From assembly GCF_042679305.1 (NCBI RefSeq), contig NZ_JBHTMP010000034.1, forward strand, positions 1-64,000: a DNA stretch of 64,000 nucleotides, read 5' to 3'. A program made the translations under genes and the position numbers. Under the pieces are notes generated by a model. The model saw only the letters and a list, made by a program, of their open reading frames with translations, made no database searches and was not told the origin of the DNA. The DNA is from Micromonospora_H sonneratiae. Lineage in GTDB: Bacteria > Actinomycetota > Actinomycetes > Mycobacteriales > Micromonosporaceae. Shown here in pieces: positions 45,061 to 53,616 of the stretch. Numbering within the stretch: position 1 is the first letter of the stretch; every line of letters starts with the position of its first letter.

Positions 45061-46041
45061 GTGACGCGACCCGAAGGCCAGTGCGTCCTCGCCGTCGACG
45101 TCGGGGGGACGACCATCAAGGGGGCCGTGGTCGGCGAGGATGGCGAGTTCCGGCATTCGCTGGTCGTGCCGTCGCGGGCCGACGACGACCCGGTCGAGGC
45201 CGTGCGATCCCTGTGCCTCCAGTTGCGCGACGACGCGCTCGCCCTCGGCACCGCGCCCGCCGCGATCGGCGTGGTCACTCCGGGCCTCGTCGACGAGGCC
45301 GAAGGGGTGGTGCGGTACGCCGCCAACCTCCGGTTCCGCAACGTGCCACTACGCGCCTTCATCGGGGAGGACCTCGGACTGCCGGTTGCGGTCGGGCACG
45401 ACGCGCGGGCGGCCGGCATCGCCGAGGCGGTAGCCGGAGCGGCCAGCGGACTGGACAACTTCCTGCTGCTACCACTGGGCACAGGCATCGCCGCGGCGGT
45501 GGTCGTGCATGGTGCGCCGGTGCCCGGCGCGACCGGTTCGGCCGGCGAGGTCGGCCACATACCGGTCTATCCCGGCGGAGAGCCGTGCAGTTGCGGGCAG
45601 CAGGGCTGCCTGGAGGTGTACGCGTCCGCCGGGGGACTGGCCCGTCGCTATGCCCGACTCGGCGGGACCCCCGGGTTGGACAGCCGGGCCATCGCCGACG
45701 CGGTGACCACCGATCCGGTGGCCCGCACCGTCTGGGACGACGCCACCCAGGCTCTGGGGACCGCCCTGGCCACCCTCACCCTGACCCTCGACCCGGCCCG
45801 CATCATCCTCGGCGGTGGGCTCGCCGACGCGGGCGCGGTGTTCTTCGGCCCGGTGCGCGACGCCCTGCACGCGGCCCTCGCCTGGCGGCCCCCGCCCCCG
45901 GTGCTGCGCTCCGCCTTCGGCGCCCAGGCCGCGCAGGTCGGTGCCGCCGTCATGGCCCGACGGAAGGCTGGCCTGCCCGTTCCTGATGGCTGGGGCGTGT
46001 CCGATCTTGTGCGGACGGTTGCCGGACCGCACGCCTGTTGA
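45061..46041 (+). CDS. ROK-family sugar kinase
   Basis: 326 residues. Phosphate loop LAVDVGGTTIKGAVVG, the general-base Asp in VGHDARAAGIAEA, and zinc site CSCGQQGCLEVYASAGG. No HTH, so a kinase (glucokinase, ManNAc or GlcNAc kinase type) rather than a regulator. GTG start 4 bases after the M81 stop, so co-transcribed. Suggests that the imported compound yields a hexose or amino sugar. Confidence -1.
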   Translation: MTRPEGQCVLAVDVGGTTIKGAVVGEDGEFRHSLVVPSRADDDPVEAVRSLCLQLRDDALALGTAPAAIGVVTPGLVDEAEGVVRYAANLRFRNVPLRAFIGEDLGLPVAVGHDARAAGIAEAVAGAASGLDNFLLLPLGTGIAAAVVVHGAPVPGATGSAGEVGHIPVYPGGEPCSCGQQGCLEVYASAGGLARRYARLGGTPGLDSRAIADAVTTDPVARTVWDDATQALGTALATLTLTLDPARIILGGGLADAGAVFFGPVRDALHAALAWRPPPPVLRSAFGAQAAQVGAAVMARRKAGLPVPDGWGVSDLVRTVAGPHAC

Positions 46042-46159
46042 TGGCCGCCGGCGTCCGCCTGCGTGGCTGGGCTCGCCCACCCGCGCTCGACGTCATGCAC
46101 CGGATGCCCATCCGGTAGCGACGCGGAACAGGGTGGCGCGTCATTGCCCAAGCCGTAGA

Positions 46160-46196
46160 CCGTTCAAGGCCATCGCGATGTGATGGCCTTGAACGG
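46160..46196. terminator. Bidirectional terminator
   Basis: Perfect 15-bp arms with a 7-base loop between the convergent sugar kinase and YitT genes. Confidence -1.
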
Positions 46197-46210
46197 GTTC
46201 CGGATCGGGG

Positions 46211-46846
46211 CTACAACGCTTCGGGATAGCGGCCAGGACGGTGATTGATGACCAGCACGAGGTTGAGGATGGCCACCCCTGCTGCGGACAGTGCGACGGT
46301 GTGCAGGGGGGCGATGAACGCTGAAAGGACCACGACGGCGGCGTCGAGGGCCAGCAGCACGTAGCCGACGCGCCAGCCGAAGCGCTCCTGGCAGACCAGG
46401 GCAACCACGTTGAAGCCGCCGAGGCTGCTGTGATGGCGCAGGACGATCAGGAGCCCGATTCCCGCAGCAAGGTTGCCAACCAGGGCGGCGTACACGGGGT
46501 TGGCGCCGTCCAGGGGCAGTAGCCGGGGCTGGAACAACGAGAAGGTGGACAGCAACACGATGGCCAGTACGGAGCTGGCCACGAAACGCGGCCCCTTGCG
46601 TTTCCAGGCGAGCACCGCGAAGGGCAGGTTGACCAGGGCGAAGATCATGCCGAACTGCCATGGAACCAGGTGGGTCAGCAGGAGCACGAGCCCGGCGGTT
46701 CCTCCGGTGACCGCGCCGGAGGTCTTGATGAGGTAGAGCCCAATCGCGGCGATCAGCGTCCCGGTGGCCAACGCCAGCAGGTTCTCGGCGATGCCGTGTC
46801 GGGCCGCAGGACGGGGCGGGGCGAGTTCGGCGGCGGGGGTGGTCAT
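46211..46846 (-). CDS. YitT-family membrane protein
   Basis: 211 residues with five to six membrane helices: TGTLIAAIGLYLIKTSGAVTGGTAGLVLLL, VGNLAAGIGLLIVLRHHSSLGGFNVVAL (in parts), the two GG repeats typical of YitT. The C-terminal DUF2179 domain of larger relatives is absent. ATG 46846 is preferred; a GTG at 46903 is possible. Divergent Lrp regulator nearby may control it. Confidence -1.
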   Translation of the reverse strand: MTTPAAELAPPRPAARHGIAENLLALATGTLIAAIGLYLIKTSGAVTGGTAGLVLLLTHLVPWQFGMIFALVNLPFAVLAWKRKGPRFVASSVLAIVLLSTFSLFQPRLLPLDGANPVYAALVGNLAAGIGLLIVLRHHSSLGGFNVVALVCQERFGWRVGYVLLALDAAVVVLSAFIAPLHTVALSAAGVAILNLVLVINHRPGRYPEAL

Positions 46847-47048
46847 CGGGTGGCCGACGAGGTAGCGGGGCGGCACGGGGCCACGGCGGAGAGCACCGAA
46901 CACGGGGCGGAGCTCCGTCGCAGCTCCTGGAGCAGGTGCGACGTCATCACTCGGTCACCTTCTAAGGTCGTTCCCGTATGCGCAAGCGAAGCCTTCTCAG
47001 TTGAGCATTGTGTAGCCGATCACCTCTATTCGGTGTCATACTGCTCAA

Positions 47049-47510
47049 ATGGATGATCTTGATGCACGGATCCTGCTGGCTCTGGACGAAGACCCGGATG
47101 CCACAGCGCTCGCCCTGGCGCAGCGGCTCGGCATCGCCCGCAACACGCTGAGTGCACGACTGCTGCGGATGCGGCAGACCGGGGCCCTGCGGGAGTTCAC
47201 CCGCAGGGTCGACCCCGCTCATCTTGGGCGTCAGTTGGTGGCGTTCATGTCCATTGCCCTGAGCCAGGCGAGTTCGGTGCATGCGACCGCGGCACTGCGG
47301 TCGGTGCCTGAGGTGATCGAGATGCACCGGACCACCGGTGAGGCGGATCTGCTGGTGAAGGTGGTCGCGCGCGATACGGCGGACCTGCAACGAATCACCG
47401 ATGTCATCCTTGCGGCACCGGGCGTGGTACGGACCAATACGGCGATCTCGTTGTGCGAGGAGATGCCGCTGCGATTGCGAGCCCTCATCGAACTGGTGGC
47501 GCGGCCCTGA
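47049..47510 (+). CDS. Lrp/AsnC-family regulator
   Basis: 153 residues: N-terminal HTH (MDDLDARILLALDEDPDATA, LAQRLGIARNTLSARLLRM) and a C-terminal RAM domain (VIEMHRTTGEADLLVKVVA). It senses amino acids or similar. Divergent from the YitT gene. Confidence -1.
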   Translation: MDDLDARILLALDEDPDATALALAQRLGIARNTLSARLLRMRQTGALREFTRRVDPAHLGRQLVAFMSIALSQASSVHATAALRSVPEVIEMHRTTGEADLLVKVVARDTADLQRITDVILAAPGVVRTNTAISLCEEMPLRLRALIELVARP

Positions 47511-47718
47511 CCCGGTACCACGCCAGAGCTCGCGTACGACCCGGGTGAGCATACGTCGATGGGGCGCCTGTTCCACCTGGCCGTACACCTTGCCGCAGGC
47601 CCCGGAGATCCCGGAGGCCCCTTCCGGGTAGTGCCCCGGTGCAGCCTGTCCGCGACGGGCGGCTCCCTTCGGCATCCGAACAGGACGTGTTCGGGCTCAA
47701 GAATGCCCGGGGGCGAGG

Positions 47719-48273
47719 TCATCGGTGAGCGTTCACGAAGGCAACGATCTCATCAAGGCCGGGTCGGTAGCCGTCGCTGGTGTCCACTTCGATCTCAGGC
47801 ACATCAAGTCGGACGCGGTCGAAACTGTCGTGGCCAGTCCCGTGCACCTGCTGGTCGACAAGGTACGCATCGGCGTGTGCACGCCGCTTCGGGCTCTCCT
47901 CCTGCCGCTGCTGGATGCGGTCCCATGCCACCCCGGCCGAGACCTGGCAATGGACGACCCGGATGTCGGCGAGTACCCCCAAAGGCCGCAGGTACGGACG
48001 CCAGAGCCGGTCCTGGAAGGCTGCCTCGGCCACCGTGGTGACACCTCCCGTCAGGAGCAGTTCCAGCACCTGAAAGAACGTCGGGAGCGTTCGCACGCTC
48101 AGTTCGTCGCTCGGTGCGGCGACAAAGTCGCCAGCCACATGGACCATGCCCTCCTTGATCTCGTCTCGGCAGATCGCCGGACAACCGATCTGCCGGGCTA
48201 GTCGATGGGCAAGCGTGGTCTTGCCCGCGCCGGGCGGGCCGCTGACGACGACAAGAACCGGTTTTCTCCGCAC
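47719..48273 (-). CDS. P-loop kinase-like ATPase (zeta/AAA type)
   Basis: 184 residues. P-loop VVVSGPPGAGKTTLAHRLA, then CRDEIKEGMVHV and TTVAEAAFQDRLWRPYL, as in small metabolite kinases of the zeta-toxin/chloramphenicol-phosphotransferase type. The substrate is unknown. GTG 48273 is the likely start as the motif begins a few residues later. The 208 bases between it and the Lrp gene hold nothing recognised. Confidence -1.
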   Translation of the reverse strand: MRRKPVLVVVSGPPGAGKTTLAHRLARQIGCPAICRDEIKEGMVHVAGDFVAAPSDELSVRTLPTFFQVLELLLTGGVTTVAEAAFQDRLWRPYLRPLGVLADIRVVHCQVSAGVAWDRIQQRQEESPKRRAHADAYLVDQQVHGTGHDSFDRVRLDVPEIEVDTSDGYRPGLDEIVAFVNAHR

Positions 48274-48553
48274 CAGATCGTTTATAGCCCCGGCACCCCG
48301 ATGACCGTGGCGCCGGCCGAGCCGCGCACTTTCACGCCGCCCGGGCCCCGAGAACACCTCGGGGCCCGTACGGTCGTGGCGGTGGCCACCGTTCACGCAG
48401 CACCAGACACGGAGAGTCGGCACAGGTCGCGGGCGTGTCACCTGACGCGTCGGATCCGGTTCCGGCACTGGCATGCCCGGCATCGCCGCGCCAGGGCGGG
48501 TCACGGTCGCCTCGACCTTGGCCGGTCGTGCCGGATCCGCCCGGCCGCAGCGT

Positions 48554-49564
48554 CTACTGCCGTTCGGTGACGACCTCCTTGGAGCCCGGCACCGCGTTGC
48601 GCGTCGCGCGCAGGCTGGTGATGGTGACGGTGGTCAGCACGCCGACGATGACCAGGAGCGAGACCTCGGTGGAGATCACCGGAACGCCCTTCCAGATGCC
48701 GTACGCCCAGTGCAGGCCGAGCTTGATCCCGATGAAGGCCAGGATGACGGCCAAGCCGTGGCTGAGGTGGACCAGCCGGCTCAGCGCTGCGTGCAGCACG
48801 AAGTACAGGGCCCGCAGGCCCAGCAGGGCGAAGGCGTTGGTGGCGAAGACGAGGTACGGGTCCTCGGTGATGCCGTAGACGGCCGGCACCGAGTCGATGG
48901 CGAAGACCACATCGGTGGCGAACACCGCCGCCACCACCAGCGCCAGCGGGGTGAACGCCCGTCGGCCGTCGACCCGCACGATCATCTTCGTGCCGCGGTA
49001 CTCGTCGACCACGGGCATGATGCGACGCAGCAGGCGCACCGAGCGCATGGCGCTGATGTCGACCGTCTGCTCGTGGCCGCTGAACGCGTCGCGGAACAGC
49101 TTGACCGCGGTGAACAACAGGATCAGCGCGAAGATCAGGAAGGCGAAGTCGAGGGTCTGCAACGCCGCATGGCCCAGGGCGATGAACACACCACGCAGCA
49201 CCAGCGCTCCGGTGATACCGAACAGCAGCACCCGCTGGGCAAGCACGCTCGGCACCGCGAAGGCGGCCAGCAGCAGCATGAAGACGAAGAGGTTGTCGAC
49301 CGAGAGCGACTTCTCGACCAGGTAACCGGTGAGGTAGTCGAAGCCCCGGTCCGAGCCGAACTCGGACCAGATCCAGGCGCCGAAGGCCAGCGGCAGCGCG
49401 ATGTAGAACGCCGACCAGCCCAGCGCCTCCTTCAGCGACACCTCGTGCGGCCGGCGGGTCACCACGAAGTCGAGCACCAGCAGGGCGATCACCCCGGCGA
49501 TGGTCACCGCCCAGAGCGACGGCGTGCCTACCGACTCCAGGCCGGCAGCAGCATATTTGGGCAC
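48554..49564 (-). CDS. TerC-family membrane protein (manganese exporter type)
   Basis: 336 residues with eight or nine helices. TerC motifs: EKSLSVDNLFVFMLL and ATDVVFAIDSVPAVYGIT with the acidic residues that bind metal. Relatives export Mn2+ (often to load exported enzymes). The GTG at 49564 has GAGGAGG five bases upstream, sequestered in a hairpin linked to a manganese riboswitch just upstream. Confidence -1.
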   Translation of the reverse strand: MPKYAAAGLESVGTPSLWAVTIAGVIALLVLDFVVTRRPHEVSLKEALGWSAFYIALPLAFGAWIWSEFGSDRGFDYLTGYLVEKSLSVDNLFVFMLLLAAFAVPSVLAQRVLLFGITGALVLRGVFIALGHAALQTLDFAFLIFALILLFTAVKLFRDAFSGHEQTVDISAMRSVRLLRRIMPVVDEYRGTKMIVRVDGRRAFTPLALVVAAVFATDVVFAIDSVPAVYGITEDPYLVFATNAFALLGLRALYFVLHAALSRLVHLSHGLAVILAFIGIKLGLHWAYGIWKGVPVISTEVSLLVIVGVLTTVTITSLRATRNAVPGSKEVVTERQ

Positions 49565-49571
49565 GAATCCT

Positions 49572-49690
49572 CCTCGAACACCGTGTCATGTTCGAGGTCT
49601 CCTTCACCCATGCTTCATGGGCAGCCACCCGAGACGCACTCCGGGTGCGCCGTACTGACCGGTATGGCTCGTGGGAAGTACTCCCCTCGT
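49572..49690 (-). ncRNA. yybP-ykoY manganese riboswitch with SD-sequestering platform
   Basis: On the minus strand the leader reads ACGAGGGGAGTACTTCCC at its 5' end and GTGAAGGAGACCTCG at its 3' end. The first is the conserved loop GGGGAGUA, the second the paired strand; ACGAGG and CCTCG close helix P1. Right after, CCTCGAACA pairs perfectly with TGTTCGAGG (9-bp arms) and the second arm overlaps the SD GAGGAGG. So the CCTCG strand can pair either in P1 or with the SD: Mn2+-bound aptamer should free the SD. Confidence -1.
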
Positions 49691-49827
49691 ACCGACAAGG
49701 TTAGGGCAGTGCCGGCGGCGGGCGTGGGTGGCCCCGCTCACCGACCCACCTGACCGCACCGGCCAAGCCGGTAATCGATCAGGCCCAGGATGAACGAACA
49801 GAGCGGTCAGGCATCGGTCGAAGAAGG

Positions 49828-50073
49828 TCAGAATTCGTCCCGCGTGAGGTATCTGTCACGGATCACCCGCTTGAGGATCTTCCGGGTGGCCTCGTCGTCG
49901 TCGAGGTACCCAGCCAGCAGCAGCGCCCGTCGCCACGCGAACCCCGAACCGCTGCGCCTGTGTCTGGCCTTCGGGCGATGTTGGCGGCGGCGGGTGATGG
50001 GCCGACGAACAGGCAGAGGCCACCGCGACACCTCCGTGGTCCTGCTGCGGACACCGTATGAGTCATGACTCAT
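49828..50073 (-). other. Unresolved reading frame, possible gene fragment
   Basis: The frame ends AGYLDDDEATRKILKRVIRDRYLTRDEF, which recalls the GYxxDxEAT motif of AMP-forming acyl-CoA ligases, but the part before it is Arg/Pro-rich and not protein-like. Probably a degraded 3' end. The stretch 49691-49827 holds nothing recognised. Confidence -1.
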
Positions 50074-50116
50074 CGGTGCAGGATCGGGTCCAACGGCCCG
50101 CGCCCGGCGCGAAGTG

Positions 50117-50135
50117 CGAGGTTAGCCTGCCCTTA
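50117..50135. promoter_or_regulatory. IdeR/DtxR iron box before feoA
   Basis: The 19-mer CGAGGTTAGCCTGCCCTTA matches the consensus TTAGGTTAGCCTAACCTAA at 14 of 19 positions, with AGGTTAGCCT complete. It lies 39 bases before the feoA start, so iron should repress the operon. Confidence -1.
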
Positions 50136-50173
50136 CAAGTGGAGGTACCGAGGCCAACTGCCGGAGGTTACGG

Positions 50174-50473
50174 ATGGCCAGCACACGCACCGCCGAGCGG
50201 CAACGCCGTCGCCCCTCCCCGGACCTCGGGGTCGGCACCGGCACCCTCGCCGACCTGCCGCCCGGCGCTCAGGCGAGGGTCACCGGCATCATCGCGACGA
50301 CACCGGGCACCGCCGGGCGTCTGGCGGATCTCGGGTTCACCGTGGGCACGGTGGTGCAGGTGCTGCGGCGGGCGCCGCTGGGCGACCCGGTGCTGTACCG
50401 GGTGAAGGACTACGAGGTGTGCCTGCGTCGGGCGCAGTCGGCATGCGTACGGGTGGTAGAGGTGGACCGTTGA
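50174..50473 (+). CDS. feoA: FeoA ferrous iron transport protein
   Basis: 99 residues with an SH3-like FeoA domain: LPPGAQARVTGI, LADLGFTVGTVVQVLRRAPLGDPVLYRV. A basic N-terminal extension of ~25 residues. Partner of FeoB; its stop overlaps the TTG start of feoB. Preceded by an iron box. Confidence -1.
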   Translation: MASTRTAERQRRRPSPDLGVGTGTLADLPPGAQARVTGIIATTPGTAGRLADLGFTVGTVVQVLRRAPLGDPVLYRVKDYEVCLRRAQSACVRVVEVDR

Positions 50474-52419
50474 CCGCCGGGTGCCACGACGGCGGTGGTA
50501 CGGGCACGGTCGCGACCCAGGCACCGCGAATCGCGCTGGTCGGCGCCCCTAACGCGGGCAAGACCAGCATCTTCAACGCCCTGACGGGGTTACGCGGCAA
50601 GACCGGCAACTATCCCGGGGTGACGGTGGCCCGGTCCGTGGGAACCTGCCGGGTGGGGCGGGACCGGTACGTCATCGAGGACCTGCCGGGCACGTACGGC
50701 CTGGAGCCGGTCAGCCCGGACGAACGGATCATGGTCGATGTCCTCGACGGCCGCGCCGACGGCGTGGACCGGCCGGACGCGCTGCTGGTGGTGGTCGACG
50801 CCACCACCCTGCGCCGGTCGCTGGGGTTCGTCGCGCAGGTTCTGGCCCGCGGCCTGCCGGTATGTGTGGTCGTCACCTTCACCGACGAACTGGCCCGCCG
50901 TCAGGGCCACCTGGACATCGACGCGGTCGCCCAGGCGCTGGGCGCACCGGTGCTGCGGGTGGTCGGCCATCGCCGGTACGGGGTCACGGAACTGCGCGAA
51001 GCACTGGCCGACTGGGCGACGTGGCCGGTTCCCCCACTCCCGCCGCCGACCGAGCCGGCCGAGCGGGATGCGTGGGTCGAGTCCGTCCTGACGTACGCCG
51101 ACTACCGTGCCGCCGAACGGCACCGGGTCACGCAGCGCGTCGACGGCGTTCTGCTGCACCCGGTCTGGGGCACGGTGGTCTTCTTCGCGGTGATGGTGCT
51201 GTTCTTCCAGACGTTGTTTACCGCCGCCGCCCCGTTGCAGGACGCCGTGGAGGCAGGCTTCCGTGCCCTGGCGGCCCTGGTCGCCACACACGTGGAGAAC
51301 CGCTGGCTGGCCTCTCTGTTCGGTGACGCGCTGATCGGCGGGGTGGGCGGCGTCCTGGTCTTCGTCCCGCAGATCATGCTGCTGTTCCTGCTGATCGCCC
51401 TCCTCGACGGGGTCGGTTACATGTCCCGCGCGGCGTTCCTGATGGACCGGGTGATGGCCCGCGCCGGGCTGGAGGGGCGCGCCTTCGTCGCGCTGCTCTC
51501 CTCGTTCGCCTGCGCGATCCCCGGCATCATGGCCACCCGGACCCTGCCGTCGGCCAGGGACCGGATCGCCACCATGATGGCCGCGCCACTGATCACCTGC
51601 TCGGCCCGGCTGCCGGTCTACGTCCTGCTGGTCGACCTCCTGGTCGATCCGTCAGCCTCGGTGGGCCCGTTCGGCGCGCAGGGGCTGGTCATGTTCGGTC
51701 TGTACGTACTCGGTGCCGTATCGGCGATGCTGGCGGCGTGGGCGTTCAAGAAACTCGGCAACCGGCGTGGCGCGCTCATGCCGTTCTATCTGGAGATGCC
51801 GCCCTACCGGCTACCCGCGCCCCGGTCGATCCTGATCGCCGTCTGGAGTTCCGCCCGGTCGTTCCTGCGCAAGTGCTCCACCATCATCGTGGCCACCACG
51901 ATCGTGCTGTGGCTGCTGCTGAACCTGCCGCTGCACTCGGCCGCGCAACTGCGTGCTGCCGGTGTCGACACCGGCGATCCGGCGGCGGTCTCCGCCTACA
52001 CCGTCGACCACAGCTATGCGGCGGGCCTCGGCCGCCTGGTGGCGCCGGTGTTCGACCCGCTCGGCTTCGACTGGCGGATCAACGTCGGGATACTGTCGGC
52101 CCAGTCCGCCCGGGAGACGTTCGTGGCCACTCTCGGCCAGGTCGCGGCGGCCGAGGACCCGGAGGACCCGGCCGAGGCGCTACGCGCCATGACGTACTCC
52201 GACGGCGACCGCGCCGGGCAGCGGGTCTTCACGCCGCCCACGGTCGCCGCGCTGCTGGTCTACTTCGCGTACGCCCTGCAGTGCATGGCCACCGTCGGGG
52301 TGATCCGTCGGGAGACCGGCACCTGGAGATGGCCCGCCATCGCCTTCGGTTACCTCGCCGTGACCGCCTGGCTGATGGCCTACCTCGCCCGGTTCGTCAC
52401 CGGTCTGCTGACGGGGTAG
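50470..52419 (+). CDS. feoB: FeoB ferrous iron transporter
   Basis: 649 residues. N-terminal G domain: G1 ALVGAPNAGKTSIFNALTG, G2 TGNYPGVTV, G3 EDLPGTYGL; the G4 position reads VVTFTDEL, so Thr replaces the usual Asn. Then the FeoB membrane part with GVLVFVPQIMLLFLLIALL, MDRVMARAGLEGRAF, FACAIPGIMATRTL, a Gate motif, and ETFVATLG. Fe2+ import. TTG at 50470 overlaps the feoA stop and has GAGGTGG upstream; no ATG precedes the G1 motif in frame. Confidence -1.
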   Translation: MTAGCHDGGGTGTVATQAPRIALVGAPNAGKTSIFNALTGLRGKTGNYPGVTVARSVGTCRVGRDRYVIEDLPGTYGLEPVSPDERIMVDVLDGRADGVDRPDALLVVVDATTLRRSLGFVAQVLARGLPVCVVVTFTDELARRQGHLDIDAVAQALGAPVLRVVGHRRYGVTELREALADWATWPVPPLPPPTEPAERDAWVESVLTYADYRAAERHRVTQRVDGVLLHPVWGTVVFFAVMVLFFQTLFTAAAPLQDAVEAGFRALAALVATHVENRWLASLFGDALIGGVGGVLVFVPQIMLLFLLIALLDGVGYMSRAAFLMDRVMARAGLEGRAFVALLSSFACAIPGIMATRTLPSARDRIATMMAAPLITCSARLPVYVLLVDLLVDPSASVGPFGAQGLVMFGLYVLGAVSAMLAAWAFKKLGNRRGALMPFYLEMPPYRLPAPRSILIAVWSSARSFLRKCSTIIVATTIVLWLLLNLPLHSAAQLRAAGVDTGDPAAVSAYTVDHSYAAGLGRLVAPVFDPLGFDWRINVGILSAQSARETFVATLGQVAAAEDPEDPAEALRAMTYSDGDRAGQRVFTPPTVAALLVYFAYALQCMATVGVIRRETGTWRWPAIAFGYLAVTAWLMAYLARFVTGLLTG

Positions 52420-52423
52420 CGCG

Positions 52424-53188
52424 ATGGTGGTTCCCATACACCCCCAGTCATGTCCGGGCGACCCGGACCGGGTGCGCTGGATCATCCCCGCCAGCCTGCT
52501 GAGCGGCACCGGCACCGTCACGGCGGTCCCGGTGCCGCTGGCGGCGCTGCTGACCGACGGTACCCTCGCCGAGATCGTGGTGGAGCCCGCTGCGGTGGTG
52601 ACCCGACTCGGCCATGGGCGCAGCTGGTCCACCGACGCTCCCCGAGTACGCACCGCGATCCACGCGGCCCTTGAGGAGCCCACCGCGTGGATCGCGGCGG
52701 ACGACCCCGACGGCTGCGGAGTCGACGCCCTGCTGTACCCGGTGGTCCAGGAGTTGCTGGACGGAGCGGTCGGTCAGTACGCCCGCTCCCATGGCGGCCG
52801 GATCGACCTGGTCGACATACGCGACGGCGTCGTGACCGTCCGCCTCACCGGCGCCTGCCACGGTTGTCCCGCCGCCCACCTGACCCTGCGTCACCGGCTG
52901 GAACGCGACCTGCGCCGGTGGTACCCGGCCGTGCGTGTGGTGGACGCTGGACGGGCACCATGGACCGGGCCTGCCAGAACGCAGGTTCCCGGCGCGGCCC
53001 CGGTCACCTGCGCCACGTTGGCGTCACCGGCCAGACCGACTCGGGACCGGGAGTCCGATCCGTGCGCGCCAGGCAGCCGCAGGGCGTCGTCGTACCCGCG
53101 GGGCAGTCTGATCCGCTGCCGCTGCAGCGTCTGCTACAGATCCAGCTCTGCTGGTAGACATGCCGAGTCCGCGCAACAGCATCCGTAG
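52424..53188 (+). CDS. NifU-like Fe-S scaffold domain protein in feo operon
   Basis: 254 residues. An N-terminal region (~1-85) of unknown type is followed by a NifU C-terminal domain (~100-170): SHGGRIDLVDIRDGVVTVRL then GACHGCPAAHLTLRHRL with the CxxC iron site. ATG 52424, 4 bases after feoB. Its presence in the iron-uptake operon suggests use of new iron for Fe-S assembly or a FeoC-like role. The last ~75 residues are Arg/Ser-rich and unlike a domain; they may be read-through into junk DNA next to the broken regulator. Confidence -1.
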   Translation: MVVPIHPQSCPGDPDRVRWIIPASLLSGTGTVTAVPVPLAALLTDGTLAEIVVEPAAVVTRLGHGRSWSTDAPRVRTAIHAALEEPTAWIAADDPDGCGVDALLYPVVQELLDGAVGQYARSHGGRIDLVDIRDGVVTVRLTGACHGCPAAHLTLRHRLERDLRRWYPAVRVVDAGRAPWTGPARTQVPGAAPVTCATLASPARPTRDRESDPCAPGSRRASSYPRGSLIRCRCSVCYRSSSAGRHAESAQQHP

Positions 53189-53485
53189 GATCGGTCGATA
53201 CCGACCGAAGCTGTCATCCGAAAGGTCCATATCGGACAGCCTCGGCATGCTGCGGTAGCGTTCCCCGCGTGGTGACACCCCGCTCGAATCCGCTGGGCGG
53301 TGTCCAACCCGCCGTCCAGGCCCGGTGGCATCCGGATGTCCATGTTGGTCACGTCCACCGGCGTTACGGCCAGTAGTTCGAGCAGCTGGTCAGCTTCCTC
53401 CACACAGGGTGGCCGGCAGCAGACAAGAGCAGTTGTCGGCCCGCCCGGAACAGGCACCATCGTCCGCCACCGCGACATCCATTGG
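53150..53485 (-). pseudogene. Decayed NarL-type response regulator, copy of the one at 1186-1851
   Basis: The minus strand reads MDVAVADDGA, then (other frame) LFRAGRQLLLSAAGH, then VEEADQLLELL...MDIRMPPGLDGGLDTAQRIRAG, and finally LPQHAEAVRYGPF. Each piece aligns in order with MDVVVADDGALFREGLQLLLGAAGQ, MDIRMPPGLDGGLITAQRVRA and LSQHAEAHYLYR of the intact regulator. At least two frameshifts occur and the HTH is missing. It diverges from the third Hsp70 gene, exactly as the intact pair does. Confidence -1.
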
Positions 53486-53616
53486 TCGGCCACCCGAAAC
53501 ATGTGCCCGCGGCCCCGGCGCCGTCACGACCCTGAGTACCATAATCGCCTGACCTCGACTCAATATGCTGGTCGCTCGAGCGTCGATAACCTATCGGTCC
53601 TGAACAAGGGGGCTGG

